Shown here: positions 25,755 to 34,513 of the stretch, piece by piece | Numbering within the stretch: the first letter of the stretch is position 1 | How the letters are laid out: the number at the start of each line of letters is the position of its first letter | NCBI GenBank assembly: GCA_022750195.1 | Contig: JAKIWE010000003.1 | Coordinates: forward strand, 159,386 to 223,385 | Length of the DNA: 64,000 nucleotides | Source: Thermoplasmata archaeon | GTDB taxonomy: Archaea > Thermoplasmatota > Thermoplasmata > Lutacidiplasmatales > UBA184 | Direction of reading: 5' to 3' | Made by a program: the position numbers and the translations under genes | The notes under the pieces: model-generated | What the model was told of the DNA's origin: nothing | Seen by the model: only the letters and a program-made list of their open reading frames with translations | Databases searched by the model: none

Positions 25755-26609
25755 TTACGGCTCCCGCGAGGAGGCCGACGATCCGGCGTTCCCCTCGACG
25801 GTCTCGAACCGTCGGATGAGCTGCGTCGTGACCTCGAGCAGCGGGTGGTGGGCCGAGCTATCGACCTGGATGTCGTCGAGGGTGTTTAGGTGGTGCTCCT
25901 TCGCCTGCTTCTCTAGCCCGGTCTCCAACACGGCGAACTCCTGGGGCTTGTCGCACGTCAGGATGAACGCCTGGAGCTGGGCGAGCCCCATCTCCCGCGC
26001 CGCGAGGGCGCGATGGTGGCCGTCGATCAGGATCCACAGGTCGCCCTTCTGGAGCACCAGGACGGGTTCGGCGAAGCCCCGCTCGAGCTCGTAGCGCCGG
26101 CCCTCGAGCTCGTCCTCGAAGACCTTCCACTGCGTCGGCTGGAGCCGCTGGATCGGCACGAGCCCGCGCCGGAAGGAGAACGGAAGGTCGTACCGTTCCG
26201 CCAGCAGGGTGCGCAGGGTCTCCGCCTTCGCCGGCGACGCCCGCTCGAAGTGAGAACGGACGATGTCGAGGTTGGAGACGACCCCGCAGAGGCGGCCCTC
26301 CGCGTCGGTGATCGGGAGGTCGCGCAACCCGAACCGGAACATGATCCGGGCGACGTCGTCGAGCGACATCTCCGGCGTCGCCGTGTAGGTCCCGGGCCGC
26401 ATGATCGTCGCGAGCGTCGTCTCCTGCCGGTGAACGTTGCGGAGCAGCTCCTTGGCGCTGACGAACCCCACGAGCTTCCGCGAGCCGTCCGTGACGGGCA
26501 GCCCGTGGTGGCGGCTGCGGCTCAGTCGCTCGATCGCTTCGCGGACGGTCGTGCTCTCGTTGAGGTGCTCGACCTCGAGCACCATGTAGTCGCGGACGCG
26601 GACCGTCAT
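25755..26609 (-). CDS. CBS-pair protein fused to a ParB/sulfiredoxin-like domain
   Basis: A 284-residue protein. Two CBS motifs (about 8-57 and 66-120, with HHGLPVTD and GLRDLPITD) should bind adenosine nucleotides. The C-terminal part, about 148-215, is a ParB/Srx-like domain with LVPIQRLQP and DGHHRALAA (DGHHR at 196-200). The archaeal free-serine kinase SerK shares this fold, so a kinase role tuned by nucleotides is possible; a ParB partition role is unlikely without HTH domains. ATG 26609 overlaps gmhA by 4 bp, tying it to heptose metabolism. The frame upstream is a shadow of gmhA. Confidence 0.82.
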   Translation of the reverse strand: MTVRVRDYMVLEVEHLNESTTVREAIERLSRSRHHGLPVTDGSRKLVGFVSAKELLRNVHRQETTLATIMRPGTYTATPEMSLDDVARIMFRFGLRDLPITDAEGRLCGVVSNLDIVRSHFERASPAKAETLRTLLAERYDLPFSFRRGLVPIQRLQPTQWKVFEDELEGRRYELERGFAEPVLVLQKGDLWILIDGHHRALAAREMGLAQLQAFILTCDKPQEFAVLETGLEKQAKEHHLNTLDDIQVDSSAHHPLLEVTTQLIRRFETVEGNAGSSASSREP

Positions 26610-27199
26610 CCGGCGGCGGGCGCGGCGGGGGCCTCGTCGCGCAGGTAGGCGGTCAGGAGGTGGCAGATGATCAGGTGAACGTCCTCGGTGTGTTGCATGC
26701 TGTTCGACGGGACGGAGACGGAGATGTCGACCATCCCCTTGAGCTTCCCACCCCCCAGCCCGGAGAGCCCGATCGTGGTGAGGCCCATCGCTTTCGCCAT
26801 CTCGATGCCCCGCAGCACGTTCGGCGAGTTGCCGCTGCCGCTGATCCCGACGGCGACGTCCCCCGTCTGCGCGAGCCCTTTGAGCTGCTCGGAGAAGACC
26901 TTCGCGTACTCCGCGTCGTTCGCCCAGGCGGTGACGCTCTCGACGTTGTCGACGAGCGCGAGGCATTTGAACCGCCGCCCGTCCCCGCGGATCGTCGCCT
27001 TGCCGATGTCCACGACGAAGTGTGAGGCGGTCGAGGCGCTGCCGCCGTTGCCGAAGAAGTAGATCGTCCTGCCCTCGCCCCGCGCCCGGAGGAGGACGGG
27101 GACGATGCGACCGATCCCTTCGGCCAGATACGGGTCGGCGAGCGCCGCCCGGGTCTCTTCGACGTACCGGTGCACGTACCGCCCGACCTCTTCCGTCAT
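26606..27199 (-). CDS. gmhA: Phosphoheptose isomerase-like SIS protein
   Basis: A 197-residue SIS-domain protein matching GmhA: FFGNGGSASTASHF near residues 48-61, GISGSGNSPNVL, and a late MQHTEDVHLIICHLL with the catalytic E-x-x-H pattern. It converts sedoheptulose-7-phosphate to D-glycero-D-manno-heptose-7-phosphate. It lies 4 bp after the heptose-phosphate kinase and overlaps the CBS-ParB gene by 4 bp, forming a three-gene nucleotide-heptose operon. The remaining phosphatase and nucleotidyltransferase are not in view. Confidence 0.9.
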   Translation of the reverse strand: MTEEVGRYVHRYVEETRAALADPYLAEGIGRIVPVLLRARGEGRTIYFFGNGGSASTASHFVVDIGKATIRGDGRRFKCLALVDNVESVTAWANDAEYAKVFSEQLKGLAQTGDVAVGISGSGNSPNVLRGIEMAKAMGLTTIGLSGLGGGKLKGMVDISVSVPSNSMQHTEDVHLIICHLLTAYLRDEAPAAPAAG

Positions 27200-27203
27200 G
27201 GTT

Positions 27204-28181
27204 TCACCGTTGGACGACCAGGATTCGCGACCCCTCGGGAACGAGCCGCACGGGGAGCCGCTCCATCGGCGAGAGGGCGCGAGCTATTTCATGGCTCTGC
27301 CCGGGCGGGTGGAGAACGAGCAGAAAGCCGCCGCCGCCGGCCCCGGTGATCTTCCCGCCCCAGGCTCCGGCGGCCTTCGCGCGGGCGTAGAGCCCATCGA
27401 TCCCCGACGAACTGATGCCGGTGGCCAAGGAGCGTTTGAGCGCCCACCCCTCATCGAGGATCGCGCCGAGTCGCGCCCAATCGTGGCGGACCAGGGCGGT
27501 GCGCGCCTCCCCAGCGAGCCCCCGCATCGTCAGCAGGGTTTCCCGGTTCCGCGACGTGCGGGAGTCCTGGTCCTTGAGGATCGTCTCCGCCTGCCGCGTG
27601 ATCCCGGTGTAGAACAGCGACAGGTGTTGGGAGAGTTCCTCCCGCTCGGCGCGGGTGAGCGGGATCGGGTACGCGCGCACCGAATCGTCGGAGTTGAACT
27701 CGAAGTACTCCACTCCCCCGAACGCGGCGATGTACTGGTCCTGCTTGCCGAGAGTCCCCCCCAGGATCTCGATCTCGATCTGGCAGGCCTCTTGCGCGAG
27801 TTCGGCGGGGTCCTTGAGCACCCCCTTGTAGGCATAGAGCGCATTGAGCAGCCCCACCGTCAAGGTCGACGACGAACCTAGGCCGGTGCCCTCCCCCGGG
27901 ATGTCGGCGATCGTGTGCACCTCCAGGGTGTCGGTGACGCCGGTGAGGCGCATCGCCTCCCGGAACAGCGGGTGCTGCAGGTCGTCGAGGTTGTCGACGT
28001 TCTCCGTACGCGAGTACGCCACCCGGATCGACCGGTCGAACTTCGTGTTCACGAGGACGTGAACGTACCGATCGATCGCCGCGCTCGCCACGGCTCCGCC
28101 GCCTTCGGAGCGGTAGAACGACGGGAGGTCCGTGCCCCCGCCGGCGAAGCTGATCCGCAGCGGAGTGCGGGTGATGATCAC
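27204..28181 (-). CDS. hddA: D-glycero-alpha-D-manno-heptose-7-phosphate kinase (GHMP family)
   Basis: A 325-residue GHMP kinase. RTPLRISFAGGGTDLP opens the protein, the phosphate loop GEGTGLGSSS is at 96-105, and KITGAGGGGF forms the third GHMP motif near the C-terminus. The pattern is that of HddA, which makes heptose-1,7-bisphosphate for GDP-heptose. It starts at GTG 28181 and is the first gene of the hddA-gmhA-CBS/ParB run, giving this archaeon a likely heptose-containing surface glycan or cofactor. Confidence 0.9.
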   Translation of the reverse strand: MIITRTPLRISFAGGGTDLPSFYRSEGGGAVASAAIDRYVHVLVNTKFDRSIRVAYSRTENVDNLDDLQHPLFREAMRLTGVTDTLEVHTIADIPGEGTGLGSSSTLTVGLLNALYAYKGVLKDPAELAQEACQIEIEILGGTLGKQDQYIAAFGGVEYFEFNSDDSVRAYPIPLTRAEREELSQHLSLFYTGITRQAETILKDQDSRTSRNRETLLTMRGLAGEARTALVRHDWARLGAILDEGWALKRSLATGISSSGIDGLYARAKAAGAWGGKITGAGGGGFLLVLHPPGQSHEIARALSPMERLPVRLVPEGSRILVVQR

Positions 28182-28208
28182 GACCCTCGCTGGGCCCCCG
28201 TCGGTTCT

Positions 28209-30335
28209 TTACGATTGTGTCCCGGCCGAGGCGACGGCGGCCACGACGGGCGCTCCGAGCGGGCGTCGGCTGCCGAAGAACCGACGCGCGGTCGCGGCCA
28301 GGTCCCCGAGCGGCTCGAGCCCGGGCAAGGAGTGTGCGAACAGCGGCGCCCGGCGGTCGAGGATCACGGCGATCCCGCGGTCGTTCTCGGAACGGATCAT
28401 CCGCCCCATCGCCTGCAAGATCATCCGCTGGGCCGGTGCGTCGACGCAGTACGCCCAGCCGCGGCCGGTCTTCTGGTCGAGGAACTGACGTAACGCCTCG
28501 CGCTTCGCGCTGGGGCGGGGGTACGGGATGCCGACCACGACCACGGCCTCGAGCTCGTCGTCGGGGAAGTCGACGCCCTCGGCGATCCGGCCGCCCGTGA
28601 CCCCGAGGAGCGTCCCGTCGCGTCGGCCCCGCTTGAACCCTTCCAGGGACTTCCAGAGGTCCCCCATGGAGAGCCGGCGCGACTCGATCACCGTTCCCTC
28701 GGGGAGGGCACCGCTGAGCCCGGCGGCGAGGACCTTCTCCATGAGGTCGAAGCTGGGGAAGAACACCGCGGTCCGCACGGGCAGCGCCTCGAGCACCTGC
28801 GCGAGACGGTCCGCGATCCGCTCGACCATCCCGGGGTCGGCGACCAGGTCCTCGTACCTTGTCGTCACGCTCGGGTCGAAGAAGATCCGCCGGTTCTCCG
28901 GTGGGAAGAACGGGGGCACGACGAGCGTCTGAGCTGCCTCGCCCAGGCCCAGGGCGTCGCGGTACTCCTCGAGGGGCCGCAGCGTCCCGGAGAGGTGGAC
29001 GGAGAGGTGGCAGGCGCGGATCGATTCCGCGGCGCCGACCGCGTCGAGGGCGTACGCCTCGAGCGTTCGTCGAGGCACTCGGGCCGCGACTTTCACGTAC
29101 CCCGGTGGGACGAGCTGGGGCCAGGAGAGGAGCGTGAGGGCGACGGTGTGCACCCAGGAGCGGGGCAGGTGCTTCTGCTTCCGACGTTCGTCGCGCAGCT
29201 GCTCGCCCCAGGCCGCGAGCGCGCCGAGCCAGGTGTCGAGTCGGTGGGAGGTCCCGCCGAACTCGGTGAGCAACGCGTCCTCGAGCGCGTTTGGAGGAAG
29301 CAGGCCGTCGTCCTCCCGGGCGAACTGCTGGATGAGCTGATCGACGCTCGCCCCGACGACCTCGAGCAGACGGCCCGCCGTTGGGCCGTCCGGTAGGTCG
29401 ATGTCCCCCCGGTCCGTGACCTCGGCGCGCGCCCGGCGGATCGATTCGTGCGGCAGCGCGACGCTCCCGAGCTCGCGGAGGTAGTCGGGGACGTTGTGGG
29501 CCTCGTCGATCACCAGGTCGAGCCGGTCCGGCGTGACCCCGAGCCAAGAGAGGAGCGACGTGCGGATGTGGGGATGGAAGAAGAACGCGTACGGCGCGGT
29601 GACGAGGCGCGCTCCGGCGCACAGTTTCTTCGAGAGCTCGTACGGGCAGAGGTTCTCGGCGCGCGAGAACTCGTCGAACTCGCGAGGAGTAGGGAGCTTC
29701 GCGCGGAACCGGTCCGAGAGCGCCTCCAGGTCGGCCTGGAGGAGCCGGGCGTAGTAGACGCACCCGTCGAGGTCGGTTAGGTCGACCGCGGCGCCTTCGG
29801 GGAGCTCACCGGGCGGCGTGAGGTCGGCGCTCTCCTCGAAGGAGCGGACCGTCGCGCGTTTGCGGTCGGCGCAGAGCTTGCCGTGCTCCTCCGCGGTCGC
29901 CCCCTTGATCTCGGCGAGGCCTTCCAACAACAGACACCGGCTCTGGCGACCGGAGAGCCCAACGGCCAGGAACGGACGGTCGACGCGGTGGGCGATCGCC
30001 CGCGTTTCGGTAAGGACCTGCAGCTCCTGCGCGTGGGTCCGTACGAGGTAGAGCACCTTGTGATCGGCCCGCTCCGCGTGGTCGAGGAGCGGGGCCAGGC
30101 TGGCGACGGTCTTGCCCGAGCCGGTCGGAGCGTCGACGAGGAGCGCTCCCCCCGTGCGCGCGAGGTCGGTGGCCCGCTCCAGGAGGGCCTCCTGCCCCGG
30201 CCGGGGCCGGTACGGGAACAACGGAAATCGTTCGGGCGCGGCTCCGGGCGTCGGCGTATGGCTGCTCCTTTGCCGTTCGACGGGCGCGGGAGGCTTGAAG
30301 CTACGCTTGGAGCGGAACGGTGCTCGTCCCGCCAA
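28209..30335 (-). CDS. XPD/Rad3-family DNA helicase
   Basis: A 708-residue superfamily 2 helicase. Walker A DAPTGSGKT is at 68-76 and the DEAH box is in VIDEAHNVPDYL. Four cysteines between them (C134, C155, C192, C230) match the 4Fe-4S domain of XPD. The C-terminal motor ends with QAMGRMIRSENDRG, motif VI. It should unwind DNA 5'-3' in repair. The only start near the domain edge is TTG 30335, which follows the fixX stop directly, so the two genes are in contact. An N-terminal basic segment of about 35 residues is extra. Confidence 0.9.
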   Translation of the reverse strand: MAGRAPFRSKRSFKPPAPVERQRSSHTPTPGAAPERFPLFPYRPRPGQEALLERATDLARTGGALLVDAPTGSGKTVASLAPLLDHAERADHKVLYLVRTHAQELQVLTETRAIAHRVDRPFLAVGLSGRQSRCLLLEGLAEIKGATAEEHGKLCADRKRATVRSFEESADLTPPGELPEGAAVDLTDLDGCVYYARLLQADLEALSDRFRAKLPTPREFDEFSRAENLCPYELSKKLCAGARLVTAPYAFFFHPHIRTSLLSWLGVTPDRLDLVIDEAHNVPDYLRELGSVALPHESIRRARAEVTDRGDIDLPDGPTAGRLLEVVGASVDQLIQQFAREDDGLLPPNALEDALLTEFGGTSHRLDTWLGALAAWGEQLRDERRKQKHLPRSWVHTVALTLLSWPQLVPPGYVKVAARVPRRTLEAYALDAVGAAESIRACHLSVHLSGTLRPLEEYRDALGLGEAAQTLVVPPFFPPENRRIFFDPSVTTRYEDLVADPGMVERIADRLAQVLEALPVRTAVFFPSFDLMEKVLAAGLSGALPEGTVIESRRLSMGDLWKSLEGFKRGRRDGTLLGVTGGRIAEGVDFPDDELEAVVVVGIPYPRPSAKREALRQFLDQKTGRGWAYCVDAPAQRMILQAMGRMIRSENDRGIAVILDRRAPLFAHSLPGLEPLGDLAATARRFFGSRRPLGAPVVAAVASAGTQS

Positions 30336-30620
30336 CTAGCCGTACGCGTACCGGACGCCGTACGGCCCACGGGGATAGTTCCAGGTCACCGAGCCCTGGT
30401 CGCACGCGACCGCGCACGCCCCGCATTCAACGCAGTCCTCGTAGCGGAAGACGAGCTTTCCGTCGATCCGCTCGTAGCAGAGCGCCGGGCAGACGAGCGT
30501 GCAGAACGAGTGGGGACATTTCGCGCAGATCGGGGGCTTGATCGTGATATGCGCGCGGTCGGGAGAGTCGGTCGTGTACCGGAGCGTTCCGAGGCGGCGC
30601 TTGATCTCGACGAACGTCAC
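30336..30620 (-). CDS. fixX: FixX-type ferredoxin-like protein
   Basis: A 94-residue protein with nine cysteines: CAKCPHSFC-x3-C-x3-C in the first half and C63-x2-C66-x2-C69-x3-C73 in the second. This is the pattern of FixX, the small iron-sulfur partner of FixC/ETF-quinone oxidoreductase. It would carry electrons from an electron-transfer flavoprotein to quinone. The fixABC genes are not in the window; here it lies next to the XPD helicase. It starts at GTG 30620. Confidence 0.88.
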   Translation of the reverse strand: MTFVEIKRRLGTLRYTTDSPDRAHITIKPPICAKCPHSFCTLVCPALCYERIDGKLVFRYEDCVECGACAVACDQGSVTWNYPRGPYGVRYAYG

Positions 30621-30748
30621 CGGCGCGTTCCCCGCGGTTGTCCCCTCGGCCGTCCTACCACCCCCCGACCTAGTCTAGGCGGAAGGAGAGATGAACGCGT
30701 CGCCGGGACGCTGCCGGAGGTCGGGTAAGGGGCGGCGTCCGAGGTGGC

Positions 30749-31693
30749 CTATTTGGAGAGCCCGGCGAGGATCTTGAGGTCGGCGCGGACGGCCTCGGCG
30801 CTCGCATGGAACGCGGTCTTCTCCTCTGCCGAGAGGTCGACCTCTACGATCCGTTCGACGCCTTCCGCCCCGAGCACCACGGGCACCCCCAGGCAGAGGT
30901 CGCGGAGCCCGTACTCCCCTTCGAGGTTCGCGGTGACCGGGAGGAGCCGGTGCTCGTCGAGGGCGACCGCACGAACGAGCTCGGCCTGCGTCGCGGACGG
31001 TGCGTAGTACGCGCTCCCCATCTTGAGGAGGTCGACGATCTCGCCGCCCCCCTTCTTCGTCCGCTCCACGATGGAGGCGAGCTTGGCGGCCGGCAGCAGC
31101 CTGGTCAGGGGGACTCCTCCCACGTTCGTGAGGGAGAGGATCGGCACCATCGTGTCGCCGTGGGTGCCGAGGACGAAACCGGTGACGTCCCGCGGGGCGA
31201 CCCGAAGCGCCTCGGCCACGAACCAGCGGAACCGGGCGGTGTCGAGGGTGCCGGACTCGCCGAAGACCCGTGCCGGCGGGAGCTTGCTCTGGGTGCGGAA
31301 CCAGTAGGTCATGACGTCGACCGGGTTCGTCACGACGATCACGACTGCCTCGGGGGCGTGCATCCGGACAGCTTCGGCGTGACCCCCGACGATCGAGGCG
31401 TTCTTGGTCAACAGGTCCGAACGGCTCATGCCGGGCTTTCGGGCGAGCCCCGCCGTTTCGACGACGATGTCTGCGTCCGCGAGCGCCGCTAGGTCCGTCG
31501 ACCCCGTGATCCGTGTGGAGAATCCCAGCACCGGCGCGGACTCCTGAATGTCGAGCGCCTTGCCTTGGGGAAGCCCGTCGATGATGTCGATGAGGACGAC
31601 CTCGTTGGCAAGGTCCGACTCCGCGAGCCGCTGGGCGAGCGTTCCGCCGATGTTCCCCGCCCCGAGCACCGCGATCTTCTCGGCCCCCGCCAC
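30749..31693 (-). CDS. mdh: Malate dehydrogenase (LDH-like family)
   Basis: A 314-residue NAD(P) oxidoreductase. The nucleotide fold begins VLGAGNIGGTLA, the substrate loop reads ARKPGMSRSDLL with the arginine that selects malate over lactate, NPVDVMTY follows, and the catalytic histidine is in GTHGDTMVP. It interconverts malate and oxaloacetate in the citric acid cycle. GTG 31693 was chosen because it gives family length and has GGAGAGG about seven bases upstream. ATG 31735 would add a basic 14-residue tail. Confidence 0.92.
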   Translation of the reverse strand: MAGAEKIAVLGAGNIGGTLAQRLAESDLANEVVLIDIIDGLPQGKALDIQESAPVLGFSTRITGSTDLAALADADIVVETAGLARKPGMSRSDLLTKNASIVGGHAEAVRMHAPEAVVIVVTNPVDVMTYWFRTQSKLPPARVFGESGTLDTARFRWFVAEALRVAPRDVTGFVLGTHGDTMVPILSLTNVGGVPLTRLLPAAKLASIVERTKKGGGEIVDLLKMGSAYYAPSATQAELVRAVALDEHRLLPVTANLEGEYGLRDLCLGVPVVLGAEGVERIVEVDLSAEEKTAFHASAEAVRADLKILAGLSK

Positions 31694-31840
31694 CGTGTTC
31701 CCTCTCCTCGGCCCGCGCGAGGTCCCCCGTGGCATAACCCCTCCGCCCAGCTCCTCCGCGCTTCTCCGTCGCACGTCAGTCGACGCCGCCCGAGGGGCGA
31801 AAAGTTCATTCGAGCGAGGTCACCTTGCCGACCTGCCCGA

Positions 31841-32092
31841 ATGGTGGACGTCGACTCCGTGCTCCTCAGCCTGCAGGAGCGAGACAAGTGGCGTCGCCGG
31901 CTCGACGTCCTGACCCGGACCTACGACGAGGTCCGAGGGCAGCGCGAGCGCGTCCGCCTGCGGCTGCGCCGGATCAAGCGCGAACTGAGCCGCCTCGCCG
32001 AGTACTCCGAGGCGGCCACCGATGCCCGCCGAACGCTGTTGTCCACCCGAACGATCCATGCGGCGAGCGAGCCCGTCCGCCCTCCACGATAG
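31841..32092 (+). CDS. 83-residue coiled-coil protein, unknown
   Basis: A charged, mostly helical protein rich in arginine and glutamate with heptad-like spacing (LQERDKWRRRLDVL, then VRLRLRRIKREL). No membrane segment or known motif is visible. ATG 31841 follows an AT-richer AAAAGTTCATT by about 35 bp, a possible promoter. It is divergent from mdh and its end overlaps the next coiled-coil gene by 35 bp. It may pair with that neighbour. Confidence 0.6.
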   Translation: MVDVDSVLLSLQERDKWRRRLDVLTRTYDEVRGQRERVRLRLRRIKRELSRLAEYSEAATDARRTLLSTRTIHAASEPVRPPR

Positions 32093-32288
32093 GCTCAGCT
32101 CCCTCCTCACGCAGCGGCGTGAGGCGGAGGCCGAGTTCGACCGCCTCGTCCGCGAGGAGCGTTTCCTCACCGGTCAACGGAAGGAGGCGGAGGAGCAGGT
32201 GCGGTACTACGAGGGGCTGCTCGCGGTGATGCGACGGGAGTGGGGGAAACCCCGCCACCTCGCCGACCTCGTCCGCCGCCTCGGCTAG
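32058..32288 (+). CDS. 76-residue coiled-coil protein, unknown
   Basis: A second small helical protein with a central coiled coil (LTQRREAEAEFDRLVREE, then KEAEEQVRYYEGLL). ATG 32058 was preferred over ATG 32022 because the extra twelve residues have cysteines and prolines that do not fit the helix. Its start lies inside the upstream coiled-coil gene in another frame and its stop is 18 bp before panE, so the three are probably one transcript. A hetero-oligomer with the 83-residue protein is an inference. Confidence 0.6.
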   Translation: MRRASPSALHDRLSSLLTQRREAEAEFDRLVREERFLTGQRKEAEEQVRYYEGLLAVMRREWGKPRHLADLVRRLG

Positions 32289-32306
32289 CCCCCCGGAGCA
32301 TCGGGG

Positions 32307-33272
32307 ATGCGCGTCCTCGTCGTCGGCGCCGGTGCCATCGGGAGCCTCTTCGGGGCGCGACTCGCCCAAGCGGGGCACGACGTCGTGCTCGTAGCCCGGC
32401 CGGCCCATGCCACGGCGATCCGTGCCCACGGGCTCCGCCTCGAAGGGCGGACGCCGGTGACGGTCCGCCTCGGTGCCGTAGAACGGATCCCGCCCCACAG
32501 CGAGACCGATGCGGTCCTCCTCACAGTGAAAAGCTACGATGTCGCCGCCACGGCTCGAGCGGTCGCGCGGGCCGTCCGGCCTCCGGTGCCGCTCCTCGCG
32601 GTGCAGAACGGATTGGGCATCGTGCCACTCGTAGCCGCCTCGCTGGCCGCCGGGGGCTGGCCGGAGCCGACGGCGTTCGTCGTGCGGGGGATCAATTCGA
32701 TCCCGGCGATGCTGGTCGGGCCGGGCGTCGTGAAGCCCACGGGAGAGGGAGAAGTGCTGCTCGGCACCGACGGGGAATCGGGGACGCCAAGATTCGTCGC
32801 GATGTTCGCCCGACTGCTCGACAGCGCCGGGCTACCGACCCGTCCGGCCGGAGATGTCGTCCGGGAAGAGTGGCGGAAAGCGCTGATCAACGCCGCGATA
32901 AATCCCGTTACGGCCGACCATGGCATCCCCAACGGCCAGGTCGCCAAGGACCCGTGGCGGGGCCAGGCGCTCGAGCTCCTGGAGGAGGCGCTGGCCGTGA
33001 GCGAGGCGGAGGGCATCGACTTCTCGCGCGCGGAGATCGAGCGGGACCTCTGGCGCGTCGTGCGCCGAACCGCCGAGAACCGCTCGAGCATGCTCCAGGA
33101 CCTGGACCGGGCCAAGCGCACCGAGATCGACGCGATCTCCGGCGCGATCCTTCGGCTGGGAGAACGGCACGGCCTCGAGCTCCCGGCGACGCGGCGCATC
33201 GTGGAGCGCTTGAGGAGACGAGCTGACCGCAGCCTGCCCTCGCCGACGGCGAGGCGTTCGTTGCAAGGGTAG
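32307..33272 (+). CDS. panE: 2-dehydropantoate 2-reductase
   Basis: A 321-residue ketopantoate reductase. The NADPH fold opens VLVVGAGAIGSLFG, the catalytic lysine is in WRKALINAAINP, and the C-terminal signature reads NRSSMLQDLDRAKRTEIDAI. It reduces ketopantoate to pantoate for coenzyme A synthesis, which fits the archaeal pantoate route. Length is normal. It follows the two coiled-coil genes by 18 bp and is 59 bp from pgk. Confidence 0.92.
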   Translation: MRVLVVGAGAIGSLFGARLAQAGHDVVLVARPAHATAIRAHGLRLEGRTPVTVRLGAVERIPPHSETDAVLLTVKSYDVAATARAVARAVRPPVPLLAVQNGLGIVPLVAASLAAGGWPEPTAFVVRGINSIPAMLVGPGVVKPTGEGEVLLGTDGESGTPRFVAMFARLLDSAGLPTRPAGDVVREEWRKALINAAINPVTADHGIPNGQVAKDPWRGQALELLEEALAVSEAEGIDFSRAEIERDLWRVVRRTAENRSSMLQDLDRAKRTEIDAISGAILRLGERHGLELPATRRIVERLRRRADRSLPSPTARRSLQG

Positions 33273-33331
33273 CCGTCCTCCACGGCGCCGACGGCCGCAA
33301 CTCTCTTAGTCGGAGGCCTTTCGGCCGGACG

Positions 33332-34513
33332 ATGGCCACCAAGCGCAGCGTCACCGAGGCATCGGTTCGGGGACGGCGCGTTCTCGTTCGGGTCGATTTC
33401 AACGTGCCGCTCACGCCCAGCGGGGCCGTGGCCGACGATCACCGCATCGTCGAAACGCTCCCCACGCTCAAGCACCTCGAAGCGGCCGGCGCACGCACCA
33501 TCCTCGTCTCCCACCTCGGTCGCCCGGACGGTCAGCGGGACCCGAAGCTCTCGCTGCGGCCGGTGGTCCATCGGCTCTCCGGCTATCTCGGCCGCCCGGT
33601 GCCGCTGGCCGACGACATCGTAGGGGTCCACGCCCTCGAGGCGGCCGCTCGACTTCAGAACGGCGATTTCCTCATGCTGGAGAACGTTCGTTTCAAACCC
33701 GGGGAGGAGGCGAACGACCCCGGCTTCGCCGCCGAGCTCGCCCGACTCGGCGAGGTGTTCGTCCAGGACGCCTTCGGGACGTGCCACCGGGCCCACGCCT
33801 CGACGGTGGGCGTCGCGAAACGTCTTCCGACATACGCGGGCTTCCTGGTCGAGCACGAGGTGCGCGAGCTCTCCCGGCTCGTCGACGCGCCCGAGCACCC
33901 GTACGTCGCGCTCCTCGGGGGCGCGAAGGTCGCGGACAAGCTCCCGCTGTTGACCAGCCTCGCCGGTCGCGCGGACGCGATCCTGATCGGCGGGGCGCTG
34001 GCGTTCCCGTTCCTCCACGCCCAGGGCGCGGACCTCGGGGGCACCTCCGTCGAGGCGGGCCTGGAGGAAGAGGTCACCCGTTTCCTAGCCGCGGCGAAAG
34101 ACGCCGGCACGAAGGTCGTCCTCCCGCAGGACCTCCTGTACGAGGTCGAGGGCGAGCGGGACGCCAAGCACGCCGAGGTCGGTTCGCCCGCTCCCCCCGG
34201 GGTAGCCCGGGACATCGGGCCGCGCACCCGGGACCTCTTCTACCTGACCCTCGCCGAGTCGAAGACCGTCTTCTGGAACGGCCCGCTCGGCCTCGCGGAG
34301 GATTTCCGTTTCGCCGCCGGGACCCGAGAGGTGCTTGCCGGCCTCGCGACGGTCCCCGGGTTCCACGTAGCGGCCGGGGGGGACTCCGCCCGCATCGCGA
34401 GCGACCTCGGGGTTACGAACGCCTTCCAGTATGTCTCGACCGGGGGCGGCGCGGCCCTGGAGTTCGTCCAGGGCGTCGCGCTCCCGGGGCTCGCCGTGAT
34501 CCCCGACGCGTAA
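33332..34513 (+). CDS. pgk: Phosphoglycerate kinase
   Basis: A 393-residue two-domain kinase. RVDFNVP opens the phosphoglycerate site, SHLGRPDG follows, KVADKLPLL marks the domain junction, and GGDSARIASDLG forms the ATP loop, with STGGGAALEF near the end. It transfers phosphate between 1,3-bisphosphoglycerate and ADP in central carbon metabolism. ATG 33332 gives the expected N-terminus. Its 3' end overlaps the convergent cutA frame by 101 bp. Confidence 0.95.
   Translation: MATKRSVTEASVRGRRVLVRVDFNVPLTPSGAVADDHRIVETLPTLKHLEAAGARTILVSHLGRPDGQRDPKLSLRPVVHRLSGYLGRPVPLADDIVGVHALEAAARLQNGDFLMLENVRFKPGEEANDPGFAAELARLGEVFVQDAFGTCHRAHASTVGVAKRLPTYAGFLVEHEVRELSRLVDAPEHPYVALLGGAKVADKLPLLTSLAGRADAILIGGALAFPFLHAQGADLGGTSVEAGLEEEVTRFLAAAKDAGTKVVLPQDLLYEVEGERDAKHAEVGSPAPPGVARDIGPRTRDLFYLTLAESKTVFWNGPLGLAEDFRFAAGTREVLAGLATVPGFHVAAGGDSARIASDLGVTNAFQYVSTGGGAALEFVQGVALPGLAVIPDA

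Noticed and set aside
25690..25800. Complete tRNA gene on the minus strand
   Set aside because: Only a T-arm-like hairpin can be built. No anticodon arm or matching 5' acceptor strand was found within reach, even allowing an intron, so it is listed only as a hairpin.
25755..26609. Chromosome partition protein ParB
   Set aside because: The domain has the ParB/Srx fold but lacks the helix-turn-helix and CTPase arginine motifs of true ParB, and CBS domains and heptose genes point to metabolism.
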